A DNA stretch of 64,000 bases from Firmicutes bacterium UBA1764 (GCA_002315535.1 DCHA01000057.1:8297-72296); one strand, 5' to 3'. Positions 55,014-63,267 are shown, counted from the first letter of the stretch. Translations and numbers: made by a program. The notes: generated by a model from the letters alone, not told the origin.

Positions 55014-55024
55014 GAGGTCTAAAG

Positions 55025-55294
55025 ATGATAAACGTTGAATTATTTGGTCTCTTCAGACTCGATACAAAGATAAAGGGCTTTGAGCTTGACCCTTCTGCAG
55101 AAGGCGTTAGCACAGTCAAAGACATTTATCCGATACTTCTAAAGAAGGCAAAGGAAGTTAATCCTGCAACCAAAATATGTGCAAAGGACATAGATGGTTG
55201 TATAATAATAATTAACGGAGTCCAGTCAAAAAAGAGTGCTCATGTAAATGATGGTGATAAGATCCAGCTCATGAGTCCTGTATGCGGAGGTTAA
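55025..55294 (+). CDS. MoaD/ThiS-family ubiquitin-like sulfur carrier
   Basis: An 89-residue beta-grasp protein: MINVELFGLFRLDTKIKG, IIIINGVQSKKSAHVNDGDKIQLMSPVCGG, ending in the Gly-Gly needed for C-terminal thiocarboxylation. RBS AGGAGG (55012-55017) selects the ATG at 55025 over an upstream in-frame start. Position between AOR and ferredoxin-ADH genes suggests it supplies dithiolene sulfur for the AOR pyranopterin. No MoaE or activating enzyme gene is adjacent. Confidence 0.9.
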   Translation: MINVELFGLFRLDTKIKGFELDPSAEGVSTVKDIYPILLKKAKEVNPATKICAKDIDGCIIIINGVQSKKSAHVNDGDKIQLMSPVCGG

Positions 55295-55298
55295 TGAT

Positions 55299-56885
55299 AT
55301 GAGTGAAGAAGTAAAAAAAGATCAAGAGCCTCAGACTGAAGCTCCAAAGAAGAAGGTTGCTGCAAAGAAAGAGGAGGCTCCGGCAGAAAAGCCTGCTGCA
55401 AAGCCCGCGGCACCTAAGAAACCAAAAGACAAGCCTTATATTGATATGCCGACATGTGTAGGCTGCAGTGTCTGCATAGAAGCTTGCCCTATGGATTGCA
55501 TCCAGCTTAGTGAGCCGAAGTTCCACGGCGACATTCGTACATATGCTTACCTTTCAGATGAAAAGAAATGTATCGGATGCGGAATGTGCGAAAAGGCTTG
55601 CCCGATTGATGTAATCACAATGTGCCAGCCGGGAGAAATTCCAGACAAATATACGAAGGGAGAAACTAGTATGTGTCAAGATTTATTTAAGGTTTACTGC
55701 AGAGTATTCCAGGCCGTTATGAAGGTGGGTAACTACTTCATGGGCTACAGAATGCCGGACTACATTCAGGGAGCAGGTTGCATCAAGCAGCTTCCGGGAA
55801 TCATCAAGAGCAAGGGACTTACAAAGGTACTTGTAGTAACTGATGGAGGACTCCTCAAGCTGGGCGTTCCTGATGGACTTTTCGAAGCAATGAAGGAAGT
55901 TGGACTTGAATATGAAGTATTCAGCAACATTATTCATAACCCAACATCAGATAACGTAGAAGAGGGCTACAAGCTCTTCAGAGAAACAGGATGCCAGGGA
56001 CTTATCGCATTCGGTGGCGGCGCTCCAATGGACTGTGCAAAGGCTATCGCTGCAAAGAACGCACATCCAAATAAGACTGTTGCACAGATGCAGGGACTCC
56101 TCAAGGTTCACAAGAAGATTTGTCCGTTCTGGGCAGTACCAACAACATCAGGTACAGGCTCCGAAACAACAGTAGCTGCTGTAATCACAGATTCCGCTAC
56201 TCACCACAAGGCATCTATCAACGACCCATCAATTCTTCCAAAGTATGCGGTTCTCGATCCGGAGCTTACAATTGGTCTCCCACCATATGTAACAGCTCAG
56301 ACAGGTATGGATGCTCTCTGCCACGCAGTAGAAAGCTACACCAACTGGACATATTGCACAGCACTTGAAAAGGATCTTTCAAAGAAGGCAGTTAGACTTA
56401 TCTACGACAACCTTCTCACAGCATATGAAGACGGAAAGAACTTTGAAGCAAGACAGAACATGCAGATTGCTGCATTCTATGCAGGACGTTCCTTCACAAG
56501 AGGCTGCGTAGGTTATGTACACGCTGTTGGACATACACTTGGTGGACTTTACGGAATCGCTCATGGTCAGGCAATGTCAGTAATCCTTCCTCACGTAATG
56601 GCTCAGTATGGCCCTGCAGTATATGATAAGCTTGCAGATCTTGCTGATGTTTGCGGAATGACAGGTGTTACAAACGAAGAAAAGGCTAAGAAGTTCATTG
56701 CTTGGATTAGAGAAATGAATGAAAAGATGAACATTCCTAAGGGCTTCCAGCAGATTAAGGACGAGGACATCCCACAGATGATCACTTGGGCTAAGGCAGA
56801 AGCTAACCCACTCTATCCGGTTCCAGTAATTTGGGGCGACGATGACTTCAGAAGATTAATTCATACTCTTCAGACAGCAGAATAA
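55299..56885 (+). CDS. Ferredoxin-iron alcohol dehydrogenase fusion
   Basis: A 528-residue fusion. Residues 1-46 are a Lys/Ala/Pro/Glu-rich tail. Residues 50-105 are a ferredoxin with eight cluster cysteines (53, 56, 59, 63 and 91, 94, 97, 101; CVGCSVCIEACP and CIGCGMCEKACP). From about 145 follows a group III iron alcohol dehydrogenase: NAD loop FGGGAPMDCAKAI, PTTSGTGSE, and predicted iron ligands D338, H342, H408, H422. Encoded with AOR and a MoaD-like protein, it may pass electrons between AOR-reduced ferredoxin clusters and NAD(H)-linked aldehyde/alcohol conversion. An internal ATG (codon 125) with its own RBS could yield a free dehydrogenase. Confidence 0.93.
   Translation: MSEEVKKDQEPQTEAPKKKVAAKKEEAPAEKPAAKPAAPKKPKDKPYIDMPTCVGCSVCIEACPMDCIQLSEPKFHGDIRTYAYLSDEKKCIGCGMCEKACPIDVITMCQPGEIPDKYTKGETSMCQDLFKVYCRVFQAVMKVGNYFMGYRMPDYIQGAGCIKQLPGIIKSKGLTKVLVVTDGGLLKLGVPDGLFEAMKEVGLEYEVFSNIIHNPTSDNVEEGYKLFRETGCQGLIAFGGGAPMDCAKAIAAKNAHPNKTVAQMQGLLKVHKKICPFWAVPTTSGTGSETTVAAVITDSATHHKASINDPSILPKYAVLDPELTIGLPPYVTAQTGMDALCHAVESYTNWTYCTALEKDLSKKAVRLIYDNLLTAYEDGKNFEARQNMQIAAFYAGRSFTRGCVGYVHAVGHTLGGLYGIAHGQAMSVILPHVMAQYGPAVYDKLADLADVCGMTGVTNEEKAKKFIAWIREMNEKMNIPKGFQQIKDEDIPQMITWAKAEANPLYPVPVIWGDDDFRRLIHTLQTAE
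55657..55673 (+). promoter_or_regulatory. Internal ribosome binding site and start in the ferredoxin-ADH gene
   Basis: AAGGGAG lies 8 bases before an in-frame ATG at 55671, at the junction of ferredoxin and dehydrogenase domains. Starting there would give a 404-residue stand-alone iron alcohol dehydrogenase. Confidence 0.5.
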
Positions 56886-57404
56886 TTAAGAGATTTCAGA
56901 GAGTATTCTTTCGAATACCTCGTCTCGATTAGATTCAGTCAAATAAATAAACTCAGTGCCCGCAAGGGTGCTGAGTTTTTTTATGAACTCAACCTGCATT
57001 TTTTCTTTTAGAAATACAACAGTAGGGATATTCCCTGTGAGGCACTCTATTACCTTGGCTTGGAACTTTTCTGCCTGAGCTTCCAAGAATCCGATTTCGT
57101 CCATGATAATAAGAGCATTTGGATTATCACTTGTGATGAGATCAACGCCGACGCTGTTAAAAACCTCGACATTGGTATAGTGTGTTCCCTCGCCGCCAAG
57201 TCCTATCAGATGATCTTCGTCAAAGACGGGACTGCCGCCCGCAGGGTAAATATAGATAGGGCAAAGGCCATCGTTTTCATCGCAAAGCTCCGGGAATTTT
57301 CTCGTAAAAAAGCCGCAAACATCCCTCTTTGTACTTTCAATGAGCTTGTTTGCAAGATAGCTTTTCCCTACGCCGGAGTGCGCGCATACCACGAAATTAG
57401 TCAT
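56886..57404 (-). CDS. THEP1-like nucleoside-triphosphatase
   Basis: A 172-residue P-loop protein: Walker A AHSGVGKSYLANKL, Walker B LIIMDEIGFLEAQAEKFQ (the DEIGxxE motif of THEP1 NTPases) and CGFFTRK. Relatives are encoded with molybdenum-enzyme or cofactor genes in many anaerobes; role unclear. Start 57404 has AAAGG upstream and yields MTNFVVCAHSGVGKS; a longer frame to 57464 overlaps the MogA-type gene heavily. Its stop abuts the ferredoxin-ADH stop with no base between. Confidence 0.82.
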   Translation of the reverse strand: MTNFVVCAHSGVGKSYLANKLIESTKRDVCGFFTRKFPELCDENDGLCPIYIYPAGGSPVFDEDHLIGLGGEGTHYTNVEVFNSVGVDLITSDNPNALIIMDEIGFLEAQAEKFQAKVIECLTGNIPTVVFLKEKMQVEFIKKLSTLAGTEFIYLTESNRDEVFERILSEIS

Positions 57405-57408
57405 GCCT

Positions 57409-57912
57409 TTATTTCCTTTCGCCGCAGTTTGCACTGCCTGCGGATTTAACCATTTCAACGCCATGTCTCAGCGCGCCCGCAATAGCGTTTAGGTTCTCTG
57501 TTGCGGACTTCTCGCTTCCCGGAAGCGTGATAATAATGCTTTCTTTTCTAAGGCCCGAAACAGCCCTTGATAATACAGCCTTTGGTGTAATCTTAAGGCT
57601 CTCCATTCTCATTGCCTCTGCAAAGCCCGGTGCGCATCTGTCAAAGAGCGGCTGCACAGCCTCAGGCGTCACATCTCTTTTGGAAAAGCCTGTTCCGCCG
57701 CAGGTAAAAATCAGAGGAATATCAAGCTCGTCGCTGCAGCGAAGAACCTCTCTTTGAATGTCGTTTATTTCATCAGGGACCATAGCAGTATAGGCTATCT
57801 CAAAGCCAAGCTGCTCCAGGATTTTGATGCATGCAGGGCCCGCGGTATCTATTCTTTCTCCGGCAGAGCCCTTGTCACTGACTGTAATAAGTGCGGCTTT
57901 ATAAATTGACAT
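57409..57912 (-). CDS. MogA/MoaB-family molybdopterin adenylyltransferase-like protein
   Basis: A 167-residue MogA/MoaB-fold protein: KAALITVSDKGSAGERIDTAGP, FTCGGTGFSKRDVTPEAV (the MPT-binding GGTG and RD), SRAVSGLRKESIIITLPGSEKSATENLNAIAGALRHG. Family members adenylate molybdopterin before metal insertion; in tungsten users MoaB does this. It probably provides cofactor for the AOR encoded opposite. Fourth gene of the LysR-azlC-azlD-MogA-NTPase operon. Confidence 0.93.
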   Translation of the reverse strand: MSIYKAALITVSDKGSAGERIDTAGPACIKILEQLGFEIAYTAMVPDEINDIQREVLRCSDELDIPLIFTCGGTGFSKRDVTPEAVQPLFDRCAPGFAEAMRMESLKITPKAVLSRAVSGLRKESIIITLPGSEKSATENLNAIAGALRHGVEMVKSAGSANCGERK

Positions 57913-57926
57913 GTTGACTCCTTTCT

Positions 57927-58229
57927 CTAAAGGACAAATTCAAGTACCAAAACGATTACGCAGCAAATGATTGCAACGATAAACATATTGATCTTCTTAA
58001 GTGCGGCAAGTATTCCGCCAACAAGTGCGGCGGCTCCGGCAATAGGGGACTTGGTGCATTCGATAATTGTTGGGAAGGTCATTACTGCCAGAGTAACATA
58101 TGGCACATAAAACAGGAACGATTTGATGAACCTGTTTTTTATTTCTTTTCGAATAAGCAAAACCGGAATAACGCGTACAAGCAAGGTTGTTGCGGCCATT
58201 ACGATAATGTAGAGCGTAATTCTATTCAT
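57927..58229 (-). CDS. azlD: AzlD-family branched-chain amino acid transport subunit
   Basis: A 100-residue membrane protein with three to four helices (TLYIIVMAATTLLVRVIPVLLI; FLFYVPYVTLAVMTFP). Start 58229 has AGGAGG 9 bases upstream and overlaps the azlC stop by 8 bases; a longer frame has no RBS. Works with AzlC in export of branched-chain amino acids or analogues. Confidence 0.9.
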   Translation of the reverse strand: MNRITLYIIVMAATTLLVRVIPVLLIRKEIKNRFIKSFLFYVPYVTLAVMTFPTIIECTKSPIAGAAALVGGILAALKKINMFIVAIICCVIVLVLEFVL

Positions 58230-58962
58230 TTTGCGCAGCCTCCTTTGCCGGTTCATCAGCGACAGGGAAGAGCAGCGAAATTGCGCTCGCAATTACCACG
58301 ATGAGTATTACAATTCTTGTTCCGGTTGAGAGCATGCTTAGGAATTTTTCGGCGGCCCAGCTGAGGATAAAGCTTGCGCCAATGCAAATGGCTATCGCTT
58401 TATTGTCTCTTGCCGGAGGCACAATGATTCCGATGAACATTCCGTAAAGCGAAACACTGAGTGCGCTGACAAGAAACTCCGGAATAATATTTCCTACGAT
58501 TATTCCAAGGTAGGTCCCGATTGCCCAAAGAGGTACTGCAACAAGTGCGGCACCGTATGAATAGAAGGGCTTGATGTATCCGCTCTTGGAAATCTGGAGG
58601 GCGAATATCTCATCTGTGATGAGGGCCCCTGTTCCGATTCTGTTGAGCAGACTTACATTTGGGGCGAAGCGCTGTGAAAATGCACAGCCCATAAGCACGT
58701 ATCTGATATCCGTAACTACTGTCAGAATAATCATTTCGAGCATAGTGCCGTTTGATGCCATAACTTGAAGACCGGCGTATTCTCCGGCAGATGCTATGGT
58801 TGTCAGGCTCATGAAAAAGCCCTGAATGCCGGTCATCCCAATTGTTCTTGCGGAAAGCCCGATTGAAAATGATACAGCGAGATATACGAGACCGATTGGA
58901 ATACCGTCTGTCAGGCCTCGGAGTAGGTAACTTCTGTTAAGTTGTCGTTGTGAACTATCCAT
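58222..58962 (-). CDS. azlC: AzlC-family branched-chain amino acid exporter subunit
   Basis: A 246-residue membrane protein: GLTDGIPIGLVYLAVSFSIGLSARTIGMTGIQGFFMSLTTIASAGEYAGLQVM and VVTDIRYVLMGCAFSQRF are typical AzlC segments. It begins 5 bases after the LysR regulator stop and is coupled to azlD. Confidence 0.93.
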   Translation of the reverse strand: MDSSQRQLNRSYLLRGLTDGIPIGLVYLAVSFSIGLSARTIGMTGIQGFFMSLTTIASAGEYAGLQVMASNGTMLEMIILTVVTDIRYVLMGCAFSQRFAPNVSLLNRIGTGALITDEIFALQISKSGYIKPFYSYGAALVAVPLWAIGTYLGIIVGNIIPEFLVSALSVSLYGMFIGIIVPPARDNKAIAICIGASFILSWAAEKFLSMLSTGTRIVILIVVIASAISLLFPVADEPAKEAAQNE

Positions 58963-58967
58963 TAAAA

Positions 58968-59861
58968 CTATATTTCTAAATATTTTTGGTCTATGCCGAA
59001 GTAATCAAATGCGAATAGTTTGAACTCTTCGGCGGGTTCAGATAAGTGTTTTCCTCTTTTGAAGGCCATCTTAACAGGCCTTGAAAAACGCTTATCGTCA
59101 ATTGGAATAAGCTTTATTAGCTTGCTGTTTCTGTATACATGGGCTGCTCCCTCCGGAACAAAGCCTATTCCGACATTGTTTTCTATAAGCTGAACGTGAA
59201 TGTCGCGCGTGTTTACGTAATATGATTTGTTTACGTTTACCGAAAGCGCCTGAAGTATTCTTTGTGCCTGCTCGACGGATTTGGTGTGTCTGAAGAATAT
59301 AACATCCGGATTGACTAGATCCTTTTCGCTGACAATGGTTTTGTTTGCATATTCCCCATACGCATTTACCGCCAGGTAGTACTTTTCGGTATAAAGTGGA
59401 ATGCCGTTAAATTTCGAGTATTTCGGAGTGTCAGGATAAATAAGTACATCGTATTTATTAATATCCGGCAGCTCTTCGTTTCCGATATTGCCGTTGATAT
59501 CAAAGGCGATATTCTTATGATCCTTAGCAAATTTGCCTACGCATTTGCTCATTTCAAAGCAGCTTCCGGCGATGCCGATGCGGATTCTCTCCGGATTGCC
59601 CTCGTTCATAAGCTTGATTTCTTCAATTGCATCGTCGATGCTTTCGAGTACGCTTGATGAGCAATCAAAGAATCTCTGCCCGGCCTCGTTTAGCTTGATG
59701 TTCTTGCCGTTTCGGTTAAACAAATTGCAGCCGATTTCATCTTCAAGCTTAGATAGGTTTTTGCTTAGGGCGCCTTGGGTTACATGATTTAATTCAGCGG
59801 CCTTGCTGACATTTTCGAGCATGGCCAGGCTATTAAAAAGTCGCAGCTGATTAATATTCAT
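58968..59861 (-). CDS. LysR-family transcriptional regulator
   Basis: A 297-residue LysR regulator: N-terminal helix-turn-helix INQLRLFNSLAMLENVSKAAELNHVTQGALSKNLSKLEDEIGCNLFNRNG, then a periplasmic-binding-like effector domain (RIRIGIAGSCFEMSK). It is the first gene of its own operon and not divergent from it, which is less common for LysR proteins. The inverted repeat at 59911-59941 just upstream is a likely autoregulatory site. Confidence 0.93.
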   Translation of the reverse strand: MNINQLRLFNSLAMLENVSKAAELNHVTQGALSKNLSKLEDEIGCNLFNRNGKNIKLNEAGQRFFDCSSSVLESIDDAIEEIKLMNEGNPERIRIGIAGSCFEMSKCVGKFAKDHKNIAFDINGNIGNEELPDINKYDVLIYPDTPKYSKFNGIPLYTEKYYLAVNAYGEYANKTIVSEKDLVNPDVIFFRHTKSVEQAQRILQALSVNVNKSYYVNTRDIHVQLIENNVGIGFVPEGAAHVYRNSKLIKLIPIDDKRFSRPVKMAFKRGKHLSEPAEEFKLFAFDYFGIDQKYLEI

Positions 59862-59910
59862 TACTTATTCCTCTTTGATTCAAAAAACAACCATTGACAT
59901 TGATTTTATC

Positions 59911-59941
59911 ATGTTCTTATTCCATTTAGCAATAAGAACAT
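59911..59941. promoter_or_regulatory. Inverted repeat upstream of the LysR gene
   Basis: ATGTTCTTATT-N9-AATAAGAACAT, a perfect 11-bp inverted repeat with T-N11-A-like symmetry, 50 bases upstream of the LysR start and about 135 upstream of the divergent Na/phosphate transporter gene. Confidence 0.65.
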
Positions 59942-60076
59942 ATATTGCAGATTAAAGTCTTGATTATTATGTGCATAAAAGCCCAATTTTTTAGCTTCAT
60001 TATAGCGACTTGCTTGATAAAATCATGCTATAATGTTAATCGGACGAAATTTCAAATAAGAGGAGAACGATAAGAC

Positions 60077-61714
60077 ATGCAATATGCATATCACGTGTTT
60101 CTTTTAGCCGGAGGCATAGGTCTCTTTCTGTTCGGAATTAACTATTTATCGAGCAGTCTATATGAAGCACTAGGTGACAATTTAAGAAATATTCTCGAGA
60201 AACTTACGACAAACCCAATTAAGGCAGTTTTGCTCGGACTTGTTGTAACAGCTCTCATTCAATCTTCCGGAGCAACCATGGTAATGGTAACCGGCTTCGT
60301 TGCAGCACAGCTCATGACCTTGACTCAAGGTATGTATGTAATGATGGGTGCTGCTATTGGAACAACAGTTACCGCTCAGATCATTGCTTTTGAAATTGAG
60401 CCCTGGGCTCCATTGATTCTGTTTGTTGGTGCAGTGTTATACCTCTTTATTAAGAAAAGACTTGCAACAAAGATTGGTGCAATAATCCTTGCCTTCGGTC
60501 TTTTATTTACAGGCATTTATCTTATGGGCGAGGCAATAGACAGAATGTCTCTGGGCGTAATTGTACAGGCCTTCCTTGATAGATACAGCAATCCTGTACT
60601 TATGCTGTTGTTTGGATTTGTATTTACATTTATCATTCAGTCTTCATCAGCATCTGTAGGTATTCTTCAGGTTATTATGGCAAGTACTGCCGCTTCGGAC
60701 TTTAGCCTCAGCACAGTCGTTTACATGATAATCGGTATGAACATCGGCGCAATTGCTCCTGTACTTATTTCGAGCTTTGCAGGAAATCACGCAGGCAAGC
60801 GTGCGGCAATTGCGGCTCTGGCAACAAAGATACTGTCAGCAGTTTTCTACATCATCATTCTCATCGTATGGCCGGCATCAGTTGACCTTATTGCGAATAT
60901 CTGTATCGATGATGTATCAAGACAGATTGCTAACTTCCACTTAATATTCAACGTTGTAACAACGATACTGCTGTTCCCACTTCTTGGAATCATTTCGAAG
61001 TGGCTCATGAAGTTGATGCCGGATGATCCAGAGGACACAATGTACTCCAAGAAGCTTCTTTATATCGGCAAGGGCCAGGACAAGGCTCCGTCTGTAATGA
61101 TTGCGCAGTGCAGACAGGAAATATTCAGATTCGCAGAGCTTTGCAGAACGAACTATGAGAATGCAATTGAAGCCTTCTTTAATCAGGATGTTGAAACAGC
61201 GGCATTGGTACGTGAGCGCGAGGAAACAATCGATTTCCTCGATAGGGCAATATATGAATATCTTTTGAGATTGCATGGCAAGCTGCTTCCTGAAGGTGAT
61301 CTGATGACTTTAGGTAAGATGTTTAATATTCTTACTGACCTTGAAAGAATCGGCGACCACGCAGACAATATTGCGGAATATACCATAATCGCAAAGGAAC
61401 ACCACGCAACCGTTTCAAAGGCTGCATGGGCAGAGCTCAAGGATATGGGACAGAAGAGCGTCGAAATCGTCAACGATGCGGTTAATGCATACATGACCAA
61501 GGACATGGCTCTTCTTGGAAGAGTTCAGCTCGAGGAAGATATGATTGACGATCTAAAGCTCCAGCTTGAAAATAACCATATCGAAAGAATGAGGCGTCAG
61601 AGCTGCGATCCTCGCGGAGGCACACTCTTTATCGATATTCTTGTTGACTTCGAGCGTGTTGCGGATCACGCACTTAATATTGCAGAAACACTTATGGCAA
61701 CTAAGCCGGAATAA
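60077..61714 (+). CDS. Na+/phosphate cotransporter family protein with PhoU-like domain
   Basis: A 545-residue protein: membrane domain with the paired Na/Pi repeats QSSGATMVMVTGF and QSSSASVGILQVI, then a cytoplasmic PhoU-like helical domain (about 345-540; DLERIGDHADNIAEY and DFERVADHALNIAE). RBS AGAGGAGA. A TATAAT lies at 60029-60034. The PhoU part suggests regulated phosphate or other anion transport. Stand-alone. Confidence 0.93.
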   Translation: MQYAYHVFLLAGGIGLFLFGINYLSSSLYEALGDNLRNILEKLTTNPIKAVLLGLVVTALIQSSGATMVMVTGFVAAQLMTLTQGMYVMMGAAIGTTVTAQIIAFEIEPWAPLILFVGAVLYLFIKKRLATKIGAIILAFGLLFTGIYLMGEAIDRMSLGVIVQAFLDRYSNPVLMLLFGFVFTFIIQSSSASVGILQVIMASTAASDFSLSTVVYMIIGMNIGAIAPVLISSFAGNHAGKRAAIAALATKILSAVFYIIILIVWPASVDLIANICIDDVSRQIANFHLIFNVVTTILLFPLLGIISKWLMKLMPDDPEDTMYSKKLLYIGKGQDKAPSVMIAQCRQEIFRFAELCRTNYENAIEAFFNQDVETAALVREREETIDFLDRAIYEYLLRLHGKLLPEGDLMTLGKMFNILTDLERIGDHADNIAEYTIIAKEHHATVSKAAWAELKDMGQKSVEIVNDAVNAYMTKDMALLGRVQLEEDMIDDLKLQLENNHIERMRRQSCDPRGGTLFIDILVDFERVADHALNIAETLMATKPE

Positions 61715-61721
61715 TAAAATA

Positions 61722-61745
61722 GGCCGCTGGTAAAAACCAGTGGCC
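61722..61745 (-). terminator. Terminator of tRNA-Arg (minus strand), shared hairpin
   Basis: GGCCGCTGG-TAAAAA-CCAGTGGCC with one G-T pair; the minus strand continues TATTTTATTATT. It also lies directly after the Na/phosphate gene. Confidence 0.75.
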
Positions 61746-61752
61746 ATTTACT

Positions 61753-61827
61753 TGGTATCCCTGGGCGGAATCGAACCGCCAACAAAGCTTTAGGAGAGCT
61801 CCGTTATATCCATTTAACTACAGAGAC
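61753..61827 (-). tRNA. tRNA-Arg (anticodon CCT)
   Basis: Cloverleaf on the minus strand with encoded CCA (61753-61755): acceptor GTCTCTG/CAGGGAT with wobble pairs, anticodon stem GAGCT/AGCTT with loop CTCCTAA (anticodon CCT), T arm GGCGGTTCGATTCCGCC. Confidence 0.92.
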
Positions 61828-61853
61828 TTAAATTAAGCATTAACTATTATAAC

Positions 61854-62330
61854 ATGGAAAAAGGAAATCAAGAAAAAATAATATTGATTAACGAGCCGGA
61901 GTTTTCAGAGGGCGAGCTCGCCATCCATGAAGGCTTTATGAGGGAGGCTCTGGCAGAAGCACAAAAGGCATACGAGCTTGAAGAGGTTCCGATTGGATGT
62001 GTCATCGTAAAGGACGGGGAGATAATTGCCAGAGGCTATAACAGCGTCGAGCGCGACAAGCACCCCTTGGCGCACGCAGAAATGAAGGCAATAGATGAGG
62101 CAGTTAAGAAAACCGGGTGGAGGCTTACGGGCTGCGACATGTATGTTACGCTTGAGCCCTGCGAGATGTGCAAGGGCGCAATCAGCTGGGCGAGGCTCCG
62201 GAATGTATACATCGGGACGGATAATCAAAAGGGATTAAATCACAAAGCAATTTTTTGTTTTGGAATATTGCGCGAAGAGTGTTACAATATATTGGTTAGA
62301 TTTTTCAGAGAATTACGGAGACAAAAATAA
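61854..62330 (+). CDS. tadA: TadA-like deaminase lacking a conserved loop
   Basis: A 158-residue zinc deaminase: VPIGCVIVKDGEIIARGYN, catalytic HAE (H74, E76) and PCEMC (C103, C106), ending ILREECYNILVRFFRELRRQ like TadA, which makes inosine at tRNA-Arg(ACG) position 34. After GTDNQK (about 126) it passes straight to GLNHKA; TadA proteins have about 13-15 more residues here (GGCSGTLMNLLQ-type). The start is uncertain: no RBS precedes 61854, and the ATG at 61938 fits the family N-terminus with AAGG 5 bases upstream. Could be a related nucleoside deaminase. Confidence 0.75.
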   Translation: MEKGNQEKIILINEPEFSEGELAIHEGFMREALAEAQKAYELEEVPIGCVIVKDGEIIARGYNSVERDKHPLAHAEMKAIDEAVKKTGWRLTGCDMYVTLEPCEMCKGAISWARLRNVYIGTDNQKGLNHKAIFCFGILREECYNILVRFFRELRRQK

Positions 62331-63199
62331 TGAAGAAACGTTTAATAGGTTTCATTTGCATACTTGCACTTGTATTGGCATCAACATGCACAGCATTTGC
62401 CGGTGGACTTGAAGTAACAAACATTACTCCAAAGGACGGCTATAAGGGCGCACAGCCTGCAAACATGTGCATCAAGATTACCTTCAGTGAAACAATGATC
62501 GGCGATAATGTTGACGCTAATGCTTCAAGATTTAAGATTACAAATGCTGAGGGAACTGCGCAGACCTTCAAGATGGTTTACAGCGAAAAGCATCCTGATC
62601 AGCTCTGGCTCGTACTCGATGGAACCCTTGATGCAAGCGTTGAATATACTGTAAATATCGGCGCCGGAATTCAGTCCGCAAGCGGCAGCACAACATCCGA
62701 AACTCAGACAACAACATTTAAGACCAGAAATACAAAGACAGACAGTCTTATTTCCACAGTTATGATGTTCGCAATGTTCGGCGGTATCATACTCTTCTCA
62801 TCAATTTCTGCAAAGAAGAAGCAGATGGAAGAAGCTCCACTTACAGTTGCTCAGGCAGAAAAGCTGAACCCATATAAGCTTGCAAAGGCAAAGGGAATTA
62901 CGCTCGAGCAGGCTGAGGAAGTAATCAAGAAGGAAAAGGAAAAGGCAAAGAAGGCCGAAGAAAAGGTTGCAGAGCTTAAGCGCCAGAAGGAAGAAATGGC
63001 CGCTGCAGAGCTCGCAGCAATCGAAGCTGAAGTCGATTCCGAAGAAAGACGTAACGGCTGGTTTAGAGTAAAGGCAAAGGGCAGCTTTGTTGAACACGGC
63101 CACGCAGTTCCAAGGTACGTAAAGAAAAAGAATGCAGCAAAGAGAAAAGCTGCAGAAGAACGTGCAAAGAAATACGTAAAGAATAAGAAGAAGAAATAA
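62330..63199 (+). CDS. Secreted Ig-like domain protein with membrane anchor and charged C-tail
   Basis: A 289-residue protein: Sec signal peptide (about 1-24, AFAGG cleavage region), an Ig-like SbsA/Big_5-type domain (about 27-130; ITPKDGYKGAQPANMCIKITFSETM, VNIGAGIQSASG), a membrane helix (about 142-160) and a Lys/Glu/Ala-rich coiled-coil tail facing the cytoplasm, ending in poly-lysine. Start overlaps the deaminase stop (TAATG). Function unknown; probably envelope-associated. Confidence 0.78.
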   Translation: MKKRLIGFICILALVLASTCTAFAGGLEVTNITPKDGYKGAQPANMCIKITFSETMIGDNVDANASRFKITNAEGTAQTFKMVYSEKHPDQLWLVLDGTLDASVEYTVNIGAGIQSASGSTTSETQTTTFKTRNTKTDSLISTVMMFAMFGGIILFSSISAKKKQMEEAPLTVAQAEKLNPYKLAKAKGITLEQAEEVIKKEKEKAKKAEEKVAELKRQKEEMAAAELAAIEAEVDSEERRNGWFRVKAKGSFVEHGHAVPRYVKKKNAAKRKAAEERAKKYVKNKKKK

Positions 63200-63223
63200 A
63201 ATAGTTTAACAGAAAGATATATG

Positions 63224-63267
63224 AACACCCATAAACATCTTGACGTGATGCGAATGGGTGTTTTTTT
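63224..63267 (+). terminator. Terminator of the Ig-like protein gene
   Basis: AACACCCAT (63224-63232) pairs with ATGGGTGTT (63254-63262), with an inner CATC/GATG pairing, then a T run. Confidence 0.88.

Noticed and set aside
61753..61827. tRNA-Arg as an integration site of a mobile element
   Set aside because: No integrase, direct repeat of the tRNA end or foreign gene block is seen on either side.
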